The position numbers were made by a program, and so were the translations under genes. The notes beneath the pieces are model-generated. The model was not told the origin of the DNA. It made no database searches and saw only the letters and a program-made list of their open reading frames with translations. From contig NW_003314290.1 in the NCBI RefSeq assembly GCF_000143415.4, forward strand, positions 62,001-126,000: a DNA stretch of 64,000 nucleotides, given 5' to 3'. The stretch comes from Selaginella moellendorffii. Lineage: Eukaryota; Streptophyta; Lycopodiopsida; Selaginellales; Selaginellaceae. This document shows, piece after piece, positions 42,653-55,849 of this stretch (positions are counted from its first letter, which is position 1; each line of letters begins with the position of its first letter).

Positions 42653-43735
42653 ATGGAGCTTTGCGCGATCGTTCTAACCCTTGTTCTTGTTCTTGGGGCC
42701 GAATCGATCGCCCAGAGCGAGCAATGGTGCACCAGCGGCAGTGGCGCGACGAACGCGAGGATCATCGATATTACGCATTCATTTAGGGAAGGGCTGCCGG
42801 TTTGGGAATCCTTCCACAGGGGGCTGGGGAAGCTCGTCCATCAGGTGGAGAGCATTGCCAATGGATCCATAGCCAATGGTTCCGAGCTTAAGAAGATGGG
42901 CGTGCACACAGGGACGCACGTCGATTCGCCCAGCCACTTCTTGGAGGATGCCTTCCTTGCTGGGGTGGACACGAGCAATGGTTTGGATCTCGGCATTCTC
43001 AATGGTTAAGTGTGGATCGATCGAGCTCTCCTATAGTTCTAGCTTTCGCTGATGGATTTTTTTTTTCTTTCTTTTTTTTTGTTCTTTCTCCCAGGGCCAG
43101 TGCTCGTTGTGGAAGCTCCCAGAGAAACAAATATATCAGGTCTGGCTTTGCAACTTTCAAGTTCCATGTTTTACTTTGTTTGATTCTTTTCACGTATAAA
43201 CCAGGGAGTGTGATCAAGGAGATAGTTCCTCAAGGTGTAAAGCGTGTTCTCTTTAGAACTTTAAACACGGACAGGTGAAAATCTCTCAAGTTTCAGGCGA
43301 TTGCTAACTTGTTTCATACAGGCGGCTCATGTGGAAACCAGAGTTTGTGACTGACTACACGGCGATCACAGGAGAAGGGGCCGAGTATATAGCCGAGAAA
43401 ACTCAAATCAAACTAGTTGGTAATGTTTCATTCCAAGTTTTGCTCCAGGGATCCTTAAAACAAGTTTCGTTAGGAGTGGATTACTTGTCCGCTGCAGTTT
43501 ATGAAGCTCTAGCGAGAAGTCACAAGGCTCTTCTAAGGAAGGTCAGGAACAATGGGCTTTTATTTTCTTATTTTGGATATCTTCGAGTAAGTCGTGATTT
43601 AATGAACAGGGAGTGATCCTTGTGGAAGGACTCAACCTTGACAATGTGGACACTGGAATGTACACGTTACACTGCCTCCCTCTTCGGCTGGTTGGCTCAG
43701 ACGGATCTCCAACACGCTGCATCTTAACCGATTAG
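42653..43735 (+). CDS. Cyclase-family protein (kynurenine formamidase-like), secreted or vacuolar
   Basis: Metal-dependent hydrolase fold of the plant CYCLASE1 family. The start at 42,653 opens a signal peptide ([20 protein letters not shown]). The mature part reads [20 protein letters not shown], then the metal-binding signature [14 protein letters not shown] (HxGTHxDxPxH), [100 protein letters not shown] and [20 protein letters not shown]. About six exons with short introns. All metal ligands are present. The enzymatic substrate in plants is not settled; in Arabidopsis the family affects stress and defence responses. Its 3' end recurs, scrambled, at 61,727-61,850. Confidence 0.87.
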
Positions 43736-44330
43736 CTCCAAACTTGGTCAGTGTTTGCTCTTTGTACACTTGCTCGATATATATATATATGAGTTTGAGT
43801 TGGCATTTTTTTTTTTGTGAATATTGGTAAAGGTGTAATTAGAATTCTTTATCAAATGACTTCACTGTATGTATTGTGCATACAGCTCTTTTATAGCACT
43901 CATTTTTTTATTGTATTAGGTTTAGTACTCATATTTTTCTTACAAAGTTATTAAAGATATTTTAGTAGGCTTAATGAGGTCCAAGTGACTATTGTTATAT
44001 GTTAATATTAGTGTAATGGGATTTTGGTAATTGCCAAATTAGTTTCAATTTGGACCATTCGTATTCACTTTCCATATTCCATGCACTTATATACTTTAAT
44101 TGTCTTTAAGGAGTGTTTGGATTTGAGATTTTGGTTTAAATCTTCGTCTAGATCTAACTTTTTCCATTTCCTTTCTTTTATTTTTTCCATTCAAAATTTT
44201 GGTTTAAATATAGCTTTTTGTATTGTCTAGATTTCCCTTTCCTTCTATTTTTTTTTTCATTTTTTTCTTTTATTCTTTCCTTTTCATTCATGTTCATGGC
44301 AGAGTAGTAGTCTCCTCCTCTTTTAACTCT
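43736..44330. other. Cyclase 3' flank and LTR-like start of a decayed gypsy element
   Basis: AT-rich. The stretch about 43,975-44,095 (GAGGTCCAAGTGA, TTAATATTAGTGTA, TATTCCATGCACTTA) is repeated in direct orientation at about 59,265-59,430. This suggests an LTR pair or remnants of one. The T-rich run at 44,150-44,290 holds no gene. Confidence 0.45.
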
Positions 44331-45110
44331 GGAACAACAATTGATGCAATTGCTCAATGCTATACAATTGTAATTGAACAACCAAATTCAATTGATGGCA
44401 ACATTCAAGGCACGTGGTACAGTTCCTCCTACTCTTAGTGCTAATCCTTACGTTCAACCAGAGTTCTTTCGTGGGAATCCTAGGGATGATGTGTACCATT
44501 AGTTTGATCACTTCATGATGATTGCCACATATCATTCTTGGGATGATGTTTGACATTTGCATGAGTTTCCCACATGTTTCCAAGGGATGGCATTGCAGTG
44601 GTACAATGGTTTGAGCATAGCCACCCATGAAGATTGGAATCTTTTCCCAAATATCTTCAAACACACATTTGGATATGCTAACCATTATGATGATACTTTT
44701 CAACAATTATATCATTTTTGTCAAATGCCATTTGAGTCGGTAATGCAATTTGGTGTTCATTTCCGAAGCCTCTTGCTTTGTGCGGAGCCAAATATGTCAA
44801 AGTGGATCAAGCTAGAAATGTTGTGGCTAGTACTTTATTAAAATCTTGTAGGACTTATACATGCACTTGCTTGAGCCACCCTTAACAATGTCCTTCGCTT
44901 GGTACAACGTTATGAGATGTCACTTTTTCCACTTCTCACTGCACATCTTTCAGTTCTACTTCATGTGGGAGATGATCTTGTTTTAATGAAGGTTGATGTT
45001 GTTATTGCTTGAGTTCAAGGAGAAAGGCGAGGATATGGTCGTGGTCATGATATTTGCTGCTAGGTGTGTGATGAAGTTAGTCACACTTATTGGTGCTGTT
45101 AGTATTTTCC
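44330..45110 (+). mobile_element. Decayed Ty3/gypsy gag fragment
   Basis: In-frame pieces broken by stops show typical plant gypsy gag text: RGNPRDDVYH, MALQWYNGLSIATHEDWNLF, FKHTFGYANHYDD and SVMQFGVHFRSLLL. Near 45,056-45,100 a zinc-knuckle spacing (CX2CX4HX4C) is recognisable, with a stop codon inside it. Not a functional capsid gene. Confidence 0.75.
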
Positions 45111-46984
45111 GGATTGGCAACCTCCATTCCTAGGTGGAGACTTTAGTGTCAACAATGTCCTATTGGTGCTGTTGTAGTGGAAAGTTTGGACACCAAGACA
45201 TGGTTTTTCCATGTTGGCATGTCAACTCTACCTTTGTCAATATCATTTGGTTGCGTTTAGTTTGTAGTGTTGGATTTCATTAAATTTTGGACATGGTGAA
45301 TCACTCGTTGATGAAGTGTTATCTGTAATTGAGTTTTGCTAAAGGATTGATCTTGGATATTGATTAAAGTATCTTTGACTTTGATTAGCTTACTTACTAA
45401 AGAGTTTTGAGTGATGATTCATTCGTGCTTTCTTCTAGCTTTGTTATGGTGTTGATGGCATTGAAGTGATGCCTTATTGTTGACATTGTTGATGTTGAGA
45501 GTTGAGTGAAATGAGATGTCTTTTTGAAAGATTGATGTCGAGTTTCATTAATCTCAATGAAAATAGTGTTGATGATTTGGCTATGGTTTAGTGTTATTGG
45601 CATTTGTGCATTTGCTAGTTAGCAACTATGTTAGCGATCAAATGAGCTAAGTGGTAAGTTGAGTTAGTCATATTCTAGACGAGATTATTTAGTAGGGGTT
45701 GAGCTTTGGCTTTTCCTTGTAAAGTGATTTAGTCATGGACTATACTAACTTTATAAGAGGAAGAGTTAGTGATTGATATTAAAGTGATTGAATCCTTGTT
45801 GGATTTGAATTGGGATATCTCGATCATTATTAATTTTTCTTGTGCTTATTATTTAGTGAGTTACGTCTTGCTAAAATATGGATTCATGGAGGATGGTTTA
45901 GTGATCACTTGTTGAGCATAACTTCGTTATGCATAACTTTTGGATTGATGTAGGTATGCTCTTCATTAGCTTTGGCATTATGAAGTTTAGCTTATGGATG
46001 TGTTGAGAAGGATGTTGTGGGTTATACCATGATTTCTTCTTTAGCATTGAAATTAGTTCATGCAAGATTTGTGATCATTATTAGGCAAGACTTAGCTATA
46101 GGCTTCTTCAAGCTTTTAGTTCCTTAAGTTTTCATGCTTGTGGTCCATTTGTTAGAAGTTGTTGGGGAAGGCATTTTTGCTCATTAACTTCGATGTTGAA
46201 GTTGGCTTTGTGTTTGGCAATCATTAGTGATGATTGACTATCATCTAGGATAGTTGATTATCCTTGTCAAAAGGTTTTGCTTAATTGTTGTTGATATGGA
46301 ATGAGTTGCCGTTCTTTGGGATGGTGAATTCCTCTTTGACAATAATTATGCATCTCTTCATTGATGGGATGATTCATGATTTTTCATGATGGTTAGTTAT
46401 TCTCTTTGATAGCTTATAACTTTTTGCAATACCACATGTTATTTGTGGTTTGCTCTAGATTGGTCTTTTGGGTTTGAGACATTAGTAGGATGTTACTGAC
46501 ACTTGCTTAGGCAACTTGAGTTCTTTGGTGTTGTTGGCTGAGATCTATTCGAATTGGCTAGTGTGATAGTTGTCATAAATAGGTGTTTGTTGGTCTTACC
46601 GCATCCATTCTGTTCTATTGATTATTGTTCGGGTTAGTTCTGATAGATTGGGATGTTATTTCCTTCGGGTAATACATTCGCAAGTAATGTGCTTGTTAGT
46701 CGATAATATTTTGGTTCTTTGAGTTATCTTTAGTAAGTTGTTTGGCATATTGTCTCCTATCTTCGATAGTTAAGTTTCATCATTGAGTTTCCGTGATGAT
46801 ATATTTGCTATTGAATTTTGTTGGATGGTCAATCCTATGTTTCCGAAAATGATGATTTTGGTGGTTTCTATACTATACTACTAGTTTATCAGATGATAAC
46901 TTACTTGGAATACTTTTTTGTTCTCATCTAAGATTTATTCACTGATAATTAAGTTTCTAAGATATCATTGTCTATGTAGTGCAC
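45110..46984. other. Unrecognised interior of the gypsy element
   Basis: T- and G-rich on the plus strand, with many stops. It probably derives from the region between gag and reverse transcriptase, but no conserved motif could be read. Confidence 0.4.
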
Positions 46985-48735
46985 TTTATTTCTCTCCCCT
47001 TAAGCCAATTGGAAAAGGGGCAATTGCTTAATGAGAGAGCCCTTAGTGGCTATTTTATCCCCATTTATCCCTCAAGGTTTCAAGGATCCACAGTGATAGT
47101 ATATCCAAATCTCATCCCATGATCACATGTGCTACACTCACCCCCCCTTCAAAGATGTAAATATCCTCATTAACTATTGACTAACAACCCTTACTGAGCC
47201 AAGGGGAACCAACACCTCCATTTCCACACTCAATCTACCAATCCTTCCATTGTGTAGACTAGTTATTCCATGTGAGGCAACTAGTCATCCACCTGTACCG
47301 TAGTCCCACAGTGAATACCTTTGTCCATGGATACTCCACACAAGAGGAAGGACGTACATATGGATGTCCAATATGTATGATTTCAAATTTAGGGGTAAGA
47401 ATATATCTTGCTCAAGGGTATATTATATTTTTAAGTAGCCACTAATTAATGGGAATCGAACCTGTGCCATTTGCTTCAATACCAACTATACTCCCAAGTA
47501 TGGAGCCAAGGAGTGACGGAACCGGTCCACGAAGCAACTCTTGAAGATACAGCCCAAGGAGCGAAGGGACAAGAGCCGGAGCGACTTGGAACAGTCCTGG
47601 AGCAACAAGCATCCCAATGCCAGAACTAGCACGCAAAATGGAGCTAAACGGAGTTTGGCACTATTTCGGCATACCGGTGGCCTAACGCGAGGACATGGGT
47701 ACTCCACTAGCTAGCATGGAATGGAACTTGGGCTTAGACCCAAGCCGGACGCAGAACAAGGACAGGCACGTAAGCGGAAGCTAGATTATGCCTCAGGTTG
47801 GTCGGCCATGCCCGACCTACCCACTATCCCTACTATCCCTAGGAATTCCTTCCTTATGCTCATCTTGCCAAGTATAGATGCAAAATCCAGTTTACTAACA
47901 CTTGAACAAAAGGGGTTGATAAAAGGTCCAGCAATACCAACCTCCTGCCATCATGGCAGTAAGGTAATAGTGTCTGTAAGGACTAGCCGACATGTAACTT
48001 TCGATATCCGAAGTCACATTTGCAACACTCTCCCCCCCTAGGGAAGATCGACGTCCTCGTCGATGCATACTCGAGTCTAGAATACCACCAAGAAGACAAC
48101 TCCAAAAAAAGTTCATGGTACTCACACTATGTGAGAAATGCACCAACGTTAAGGGTAACTTTTTTGTCTAACGCGGATGCATTACCAGCTCAGAGACCTT
48201 CCGGCCGTCGTCGACAAGGAAATGACCAACTGAATCAACCACCCTTATTGTTCTAAGAGTCACCCAGCTTACAAAAGTGTGATACGCCTTTGCCTGCAGG
48301 GACATAGAGAGAGAAGCCAGAGGCCCCAACCCTCCTAAGCAAAGAAACCAAACCTGTCAGTAAGGTTTAGATAGACTACTGTAAACAGGCAGTTAGAGTT
48401 GTTTACACGGTTACACCCTTTTAACAGAATAAGGAACATCCACAAAGAGGTGGGTGATGTGACTAGTCGACAGTAGCTACCCCATGACTAAAGATTTCAC
48501 CATACACACGAAGTGCCGAAACCAGTCTGCCTATATTGGCCCAAATTCAAAGATCAATAGATGGACAATATCAAAGTCATAAACTGTAGTGCATGTGATC
48601 ATGGGATGAAATTTAGATATACTATCATCGTGGATCCTTAGAACTTTGGGGGATAAATGGGGATAAAATAGCCACTAAGGGCTAAACAATTGCCCTTTTT
48701 CCAATTGGCTTAAGGGGAGAGAGATAAGATGTGTT
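46985..48735. mobile_element. Inverted-repeat (foldback-like) insertion
   Basis: About 150 bp at 46,985-47,140 (CTCTCCCCTTAAGCCAATTG ... ATCACATGTGCTACACTC) recur in reverse complement at about 48,590-48,735. The arms are closely similar, with a small indel. The interior of about 1.45 kb has no transposase that I can recognise. It includes a tRNA-like B-box motif at about 47,450-47,470 (minus strand: GGTTCGATTCCC) and stretches such as CACTCTCCCCCCTAGG that look like pieces of another element. It may be a non-autonomous DNA element or inverted LTR remnants. Confidence 0.55.
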
Positions 48736-48959
48736 TTGGCACTATTCCTTTGTTCAATGGCCCAAGGCCCTGAACCTTGGGTTCTACACCACTGTCCTAT
48801 GGACATGTGGTATATGACATGTGGCATAAAAAAGGGTTTAGGTTCCACTTCGTGGTGTTATCTTATGGTAAACCACCATAAGATAAAGGGTAAAAACCAC
48901 ATGTGCTACAACTTTTGTGTTCTTATTACTTCCTCTTATATTTCCATCTTATTCTACTC

Positions 48960-49373
48960 TTCTTTTTTCCAATCCCTCTGATGGTTTTTGTGTTATAATA
49001 GTTGATTGGCTTATGAAGGAGTATGTCAATCTTTTTGAATTTGACCTATTGTATGAGGCTAAGATTGCCATGCTTCATCTGATTCTAACTGGGGATGCTT
49101 GTCCAATCAAGGTTCTTATTTGTCATTGGTCACTCAAAGAAATAAATATTTTACATGTAAATATTAAAGAGATCTTGGAAAAGGGTGTTATTCAAAAGTT
49201 GCAGAGTTCTTGGGCATGTGAACTTTATCTTACGACAAAGTTTGATGGGAGTATTCATTTTTGCAGCGACTATCGTCCATTAAACGAAGTGATGATCTTG
49301 GATGTGTACTCTATTCCTCATACTATTAATCTCTTGGATCGTTTGGTGAGAATTTGTTGGTTCACTAAACTAA
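48960..49373 (+). mobile_element. Gypsy reverse transcriptase, N-terminal fragment
   Basis: Open stretch with ILEKGVIQKLQSSWACELYL, DGSIHFCSDYRPLNEVMILD and YSIPHTINLLDRL, ending WFTKL. These are the first RT motifs of Ty3/gypsy pol. The frame is then cut by the LTR at 49,374. The YxDD active-site part is missing: the next pol text, at 55,850, is already beyond it. Confidence 0.8.
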
Positions 49374-50293
49374 TGTAAGCGACTAAATTTTCCATTTCTA
49401 CTTTAGTCACTTAACCACACCTTCGACCATTTGGAGGAGTCTCATTCACAACTTCCATAAGTCCCACTCAGGACTTGGGGCTTGCTAGCCCCGAGAATGG
49501 TGTCCATGCCACTCAACCTTTGCACTTAGTCCCAGTGCTCCATGTGTCCGGTCCCATGACCGACACCCCAAGGCACCACCAACATACCAGTTTGTTACGC
49601 TAGGCCATGCCCAATCACCTTGGTCACATCGGTGGTCCAACACCACTTACATTGTAATCCCGTCTCTCCAAGACTGGGCCATCCGTCCATGAGTGGTCAT
49701 CCCAGATCCACCCTTTAGCATCCTTAGGATGCCCACATAGAGTAGTCTTCTAGTGTAGAGACCAAAGATACGGTCATGTGAGGAGGAAGTCCCAGAGGAC
49801 CATGGGACTTAATGGTCAAGCTTGTGAGCCTTGATCCAGTGGCAGTGTTGGCGAACACGGCTAGGGACAAAAAAAGGACTTGGTGGGGACCGGAAAAGAG
49901 ATATTGGGGAAGGCTAATCCTCATGTCTGTGAGCATCCTAAGGATACTAAAGAGTGGATCTGGGATGATCACTCATGGATGGATGGCCCATTCTATGAGA
50001 GACAGTACAATGATGCAGATGGTGTTAGACCACCGGTGTAACCAAGGTGAAGGGGCATGGCCTTAGTGTAACAAGCAGAGATATCGGTGGTACCTTGGGA
50101 TGTCGGTCATGGGATCGGACACGTGGAGCACTTGAACCAAGTGCAAAAGTTGAGTGGCGGGTATGCCATTTTCGGGGCTAGCAAGCCCAAGTCCGAAATA
50201 CGACTTATGGAGGTTGTGAGTGAGACTCCTCCAAGTGGTCGGTGGTGTGGTTAAGTGACTAAAGTATAATGGAAAATTTAGTCGCTTACAATT

Positions 50294-50305
50294 TGGTATC
50301 TGAGC
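50294..50305 (+). promoter_or_regulatory. Primer-binding site of the LTR-A element
   Basis: TGGTATCTGAGC, three bases after the LTR end, differs by one base from the sequence complementary to the plant initiator tRNA-Met 3' end. It fixes the transcription sense of this element as plus. Confidence 0.7.
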
Positions 50306-53300
50306 TATTCCTTAGTTTGACCTTTATTGGTGCTCAAGTATATCATCACTGGTGTTGGCATTGGAAGGTTTTAGGAGTGGACCTATCCTTGAGGAGTAGC
50401 AAGTCGGAAAGACATGGCTCTCCAGTACAATTCAGGTATGAACTTGTAGGTGAGGTGGTGGATAGAAAAGGGCGAATAAGGGAATGACTTTGGGATCTTG
50501 GGAACAATATAAATGTTTTCTCAGAGAGTTGAGGATGTGATCCAAATGAGCATTTGACTTAGCAAACTAGCTGATGTAGTTGTGATAAACAAATACAGTT
50601 GGGATCACGGGAAAGATGTAGACTCCAAAATAAAAGAGTCACAAGATGACCCTTATATAGTTGAGGCTGGTGCTCATAAATTTGAGACTGGAATTGATGA
50701 CCGTGGGAGGTCAAATATAGAAGAGGACACAAGTCCTTGAAATGGTAGCTGGGGCTACCTTTAATAAATGCTGGCACCTCAAAAGTAGGACCTCACGGGT
50801 CGTTGGATGACAAAGTCCAAAAAGCTGGATGACTCAAATAGAGTCAAGGAATAATTCTAAAGGATTAATGGAAGCATTTGGACGAAGGTGTGTTGTACCC
50901 CACAAAAGATGGGGGGGATCATAAGATCCAAGTATGAGAACGAAGGGTATCTCATTGATGGCAGAATGTGCTATACTAAAGTCGTGGGAAAGGTGTTCCC
51001 CAAAAAAGAAAGCAATTTTGGCATAAAATTGTGTATGAACACTATGGTGCAGTGCTAACTGATAATTGGTATAAGAAACAATCATATTGGTTTTTGGCAA
51101 AGACCTAGACAAAAGTAAGAAGTGTCATAGAGGTAGGCTCGTGGAGTTGATGGTGTGGAAACACCAAGTGTGCCAAGACATGCTACCTTGAGGTCAAGTT
51201 TGCGGGTTCATGAGAACCACTTCCAAAGGAATTTCAATGGAAATGGGAATGGCATAGCCTAAGCTGGAAGGTAAGTGGTTAGAGTGTGGTGACCCAAATA
51301 ATGATGGAGGTGTGAAAGCACCAGCAATGAGTTGTAGGACTTGACAATTATAAGGCAACTAAGCAAAAAGTGCAAAATAATTGGTTAAATTGGTAGAAGG
51401 TAAATACCTAAGACTTCTTATGGGGATAAGGAAGTTAGATATACCCTTATGGGGGAGAAACTACTTATGTTGCAAAATAGTAAGTCAATATTGTAAAAGG
51501 AATGCTCATTGCCAAAGAAGGCCATCATTGGGACACTTAAACACTCTAAAACACCAGAAAGTGGTGTTTGGTGTCACGAGGGCATTTTATAAGGCCCAAG
51601 GGACTAAGTCCCTAGCAAATGATGGATAGGAGGTGCTATCCAAAGGTCCAAGGTTTTGGAGACGGGAAAAATCCGCCTACCCGATTTGGACAAAGCCAAA
51701 AATGGGATTTTAGCAAAGGCTAATAATGGGCAAATAGAGGCCCATAAGTAGCAATGTTAATCCCGGTATGTGGGATTATAAAGTGAGCATGTCCAGATTG
51801 AGGGACCATTCCCTAAGTTATTGGGTAGGTTCATCCCTATGAATACTTGCTAAGGCATGGTAGAAGGTGCAAAGCTATCCTCCTAGTCTGGAGGAGAATA
51901 ACCAAAGGAAACGTATAAGGCCAAAAGGCAAATAGTATTGGGATGGAACTGAACCATAGAAATCGAAGGGCATAACCAATGGTGGTTATGCAAGTTGGGA
52001 GTGGAGAATCAAGAGGGTGTTCAAGGATGTTGTTACTAGCAACCACGAGGTCATGAAGAGTCTAAAATGTGGAATAATCCATGTTAGACCATATGGTGAG
52101 TAGAGAGCTTGCGAAGGAGAAACCTTAACAAGTTAAGGAACAGAGTTCCTTGAACGTTCCCAAAGACAATTCTAGGTGGATAACTACCTAGAAAGCCAAG
52201 TGTAAATGGTTCCTAGAATGCGCAAAATCAAAGTGGCGCAACAGAAGCGTGGTCTTGAAGCTGGTCATGAGGCGAGGCTATCAAGGTTGGGGAAGTAATT
52301 CCCAAGTGTTCAAAGAGAGGGTTTTGAACAAAAGTCGATGGTTAAAGACTTTCACGCTTATTCATGAACCATGTTACGGTGGCCAAATGACTTGCTAAGT
52401 GAGATTGGCAAATCAAGGGAACAAATCCCCTAGTCAAAGCTGCTAACTTCGAAAGGGGTGGCCCATGGGGCCGAGTATGGAGGAGTCCATGCATGATCAC
52501 AAACTTGCCAAGTGAGAGGATTTGGCAGTGCGGAGGAACTAGGTTCCTAAGTTGTGATCTATAGTGCGTTTTAAGTATATGTTGGTGCACTAACGTGGGG
52601 AGTCACGCCAAACATCTTGTGTGATGTCATCTGTAGATGCATATACAGAGGTTGGGTTCAAGTCCCGACCCTCTAGTGCTTGGGTTCAAGTCCAAAATCA
52701 CTAGGGCGTGGTGATGGTTTGGAATATGAGAACACTCATTTTTCGGTGGTTATGGACTCTCAATGAAGAGACTGGTTTGGGCACACTGCCAAACGAAGGA
52801 TGCCTCGGAGTCGTGATGCACAGTTAGATTGCTTAGTGTGGCTCGACATATATAACTTGAACACTTGGTGAGAGTGGCACCAAGGATGTGGTGAATGAAA
52901 TGGGGACACCCAATCTCAGTTACTATAGACCCCTAGCCGAAAGGGCTAGCTTGGGTGCACTGCCAAATGTGGGGGATGCCCCTAGGGTCATTGTGATCAA
53001 AGTGTTGGTTTGAAGCATTGATGATAGTGTGGCTTGGTCAAGGTGACCAAGTGGGAAAAACACCTAAGGGAAATGATTTGTGATTATGCGATGGCATAAT
53101 GAGTCTGAAGAAAGTAGTATCTAGGACTTATAGAGGTTGTGAGTGACACTCCTCCAAGTGGTCGATGGTGTGGTTAAGTGATTAAAGTAGAATGGAAAAT
53201 TTAGTTGCTTACACACACCATCAACTCCACAAGCCTACTTTTGTAACACTTTGCATTTGTGTCTAAGTTTTTGCCAAGACCAACAGAGTTGTTTCTCATG

Positions 53301-55254
53301 CTAACTATCCATTAGCACTACCCCATAGCATTCGCACACAACTCTAAACTGAAGTTGCTTTCTTCTGGGAACACCTTTCCTATGACTTTAGTATGGCACA
53401 TTCTGCCATCACTGAGATACCCACTATTCCTATACTTGGATTTTATGATCCTCCCCATCCTCCATAAGCACTACACACCTTAGTCCAAATGCTTCCATCA
53501 ATCTTTTAGGACCATTCCTTGACTCCAATCAAGTCATTTAGCTTCTTGGACTTTATTAATCCCACGACATATAAGGTCTTATTTTTGAGGTGCCAGTTTG
53601 TTAGAATACAACTTTTTGTATTCATGTCCTACTCACCAAGACCACCATTACAAGTGTTATCCCAACACTTGATTATTTTTTGTTCTTTTATGGGCTACCT
53701 TCACCCCTTAGGACTATCTGTCCATATGATGAGAATATAAACTCATCCTCTAAGTACACCCCGAACTCCTAGAGTTGTTCCAACATTTATTCAAAGTAGC
53801 TCCAGCTACCATTTCAAAAATTTATGTCTTCATCCATATTTGACCTCTCACGGTCCTTAATTCCAGTCTCAAATTCATGAGCACCAGCCTCAACTATATG
53901 AGGATAATCTTGTGACTCATTTATTGTTTTGGAGTCTTTATCTTTCACGTGATCCTAACTATAGTTGCCTACCACAACTACAATAGCCAGTTTGCTAAGT
54001 CAAACGCTCATTTGGATCATATCCTCAACTCTCTAAGGAAACTTTTATACTGTTCCCAAGATCCCAAAGTCATTCCCTTATTCGCCCTTTTCTATCCACC
54101 ACCTCATCTACAAGTTCATACCTGAATTGTACTGGAGAGCCCATGTCTTTCCGACTTGCTACTCCTCAAGGATAGGTCCACTTCTAAAACCTTCCAATGC
54201 CAACACCAGTGATGATATACTTAAGCACCAATAAAGGTCAAACTAAGGAACAGCTCAGATACCAAATTGTAAGCGACTAAATTTTCCATTATACTTTAGT
54301 CACTTAACCACACCACCGACCACTTGGAGGAGTCTCACTCACAACCTCCATAAGTCATATTTCGGACTTGGGCTTGCTAGCCCCGAGAATGGCATCCCCG
54401 CCACTCAACTTTTGCACTTGGTTCAAGTGCTCCACGTGTCCGGTCCCACGACCGACACCCAAAGGTACCTCCGACATATTGGCCCGTTACACTAAGGCCA
54501 TGCCCATTCACCTTTGCCACACTGGTGGTCCAATACCACTTGCATCACAATCCCATCTCTCCAAAACTGAGCCATTCGTCCACGAGTGGTCATCCCAAAT
54601 CCACTCTTTAGTATCCTTAGGATGCCCATAGATATGGGGAATAGCCTTCCCCAATATTCCTTTGTCAGTCCCTATCAAATCCCTTTCTGTCCATGGCCGT
54701 ATTCGCCAACACTACCACTGGATCAAGGCCCGCAGACCCGACCACTAAGTCTCATTGTCCTTTGAGACTTCCTTACCATGTGACCGTATTCTTAGTCACT
54801 ACACTAGAGGATTGCTCCTCCTCCTTTCCACAATCTGGGACTTTGGGACAACATTTCAGAACACCGTGGCCCTACACGAGCCTCAGGGGTACTCTTTCCA
54901 TCTTCCGTCTTTTGGTGCTCTAGCCATGGGCTTAGAGCAAGGTTCCATTGAGCCACACTAGGTGTCCAAGTAGGTAATGCCACCCACACTTTGACTGAGA
55001 GCATCGACCATTTGATCTCCCAGGGGAACTAAAGCCAGCTCTTGAACACTTCACCAAGCTACCCCGCTTGTCAGTCTGTATTCACTCTAGCTTTGGACTT
55101 CCCAGTGGTTATCCCATCACCCAACACCTTGGTACAACTTTCCTGGGCCAAACTGGCCTTCCTTGGCCAAATTGGCTCCACTAGAGTCCTCCCCTACTAT
55201 ACTTTTGGAGCTCATCAAACCCCCTAGGGTCTGGGAGACGAACAATTTGGGCTT

Positions 55255-55660
55255 TCACCCTCTCAGACTCGAACTCAAACTCAGACTCAGACTCAGACTC
55301 AGACTCGGACTCGAGCTTGGGCTCGGTCTCGGCCTCGGTCCCGGTCTCAATCTCAGTCTCAGTCTCAACTTCAGACTCCATCTCGGGTCCTTCTCAGACT
55401 CCATCTCTGATTCCATCTCAGGTCCATCTCAAACTTCATCTTGGGTCCATCTCGGACTCCATCTCGGTCCATTTCGGACTCCATCTCGGACTCCATCTTG
55501 CATCCATCTCGGACTCCATCTTGGACTCCATCTCAGGTCCATCTCGGACTCCATCTCGGTCCATCTTGGACTCCATCTCGGACTCCGTCTCGGGTCCATC
55601 TAGGACTCCATCTCGGACTCCATCTCATGTCCATCTTGGGTCCATCTCAAGTCCCTTTTC
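55255..55660. repeat. 6-mer and 11/12-mer minisatellite inside LTR-A
   Basis: A run of CTCGGA-type hexamers (55,258-55,370) is followed by alternating units CATCTCGGACTC (12 bp) and CATCTCGGGTC (11 bp). It is equivalent to 58,140-58,630 in the solo LTR, with a different unit order and number. Confidence 0.85.
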
Positions 55661-55849
55661 TAGAGACTCTCTTATTGTTCGCTTCATGCTCGTTCTTTGA
55701 GCACTCCAACCGGAGTTCCACTCCCGCTCTTGACCTTTCAAGTCGGAGCTTTTAGTCCAAACATGTTACGCTCATTTGGCTTTGCTTCGGCCACTACCAC
55801 GTGGCACCCTTTTAGCTCCACTTTGGGGCTTAGGGATTTGTGTTTCACA

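Larger units (their letters stand above)
49374..55849. mobile_element. Two nested, oppositely oriented copies of an LTR element (LTR-A)
   Basis: LTR-A begins TGTAAGCGACTAAATTTTCC in the plus orientation and ends near TTTCACA. Plus-orientation pieces are 49,374-49,740 and 54,268-55,849; reverse pieces are about 49,741-50,290 and 53,100-53,217. Next to the reverse LTR end is a primer-binding site TGGTATCTGAGC (50,294-50,305), and its mirror image lies at 54,253-54,264. The interiors 50,306-51,150 and 53,218-54,252 match each other in reverse complement. I interpret this as a minus-sense element interrupted by a plus-sense copy of itself. No intact protein is encoded, so it may be a non-autonomous family. 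Confidence 0.72.

Noticed and set aside
52640-52690. Two GGTTCAAGTCC motifs as tRNA T-arms
   Set aside because: No acceptor, D or anticodon arms nearby. They are a short internal repeat in the LTR-A interior.
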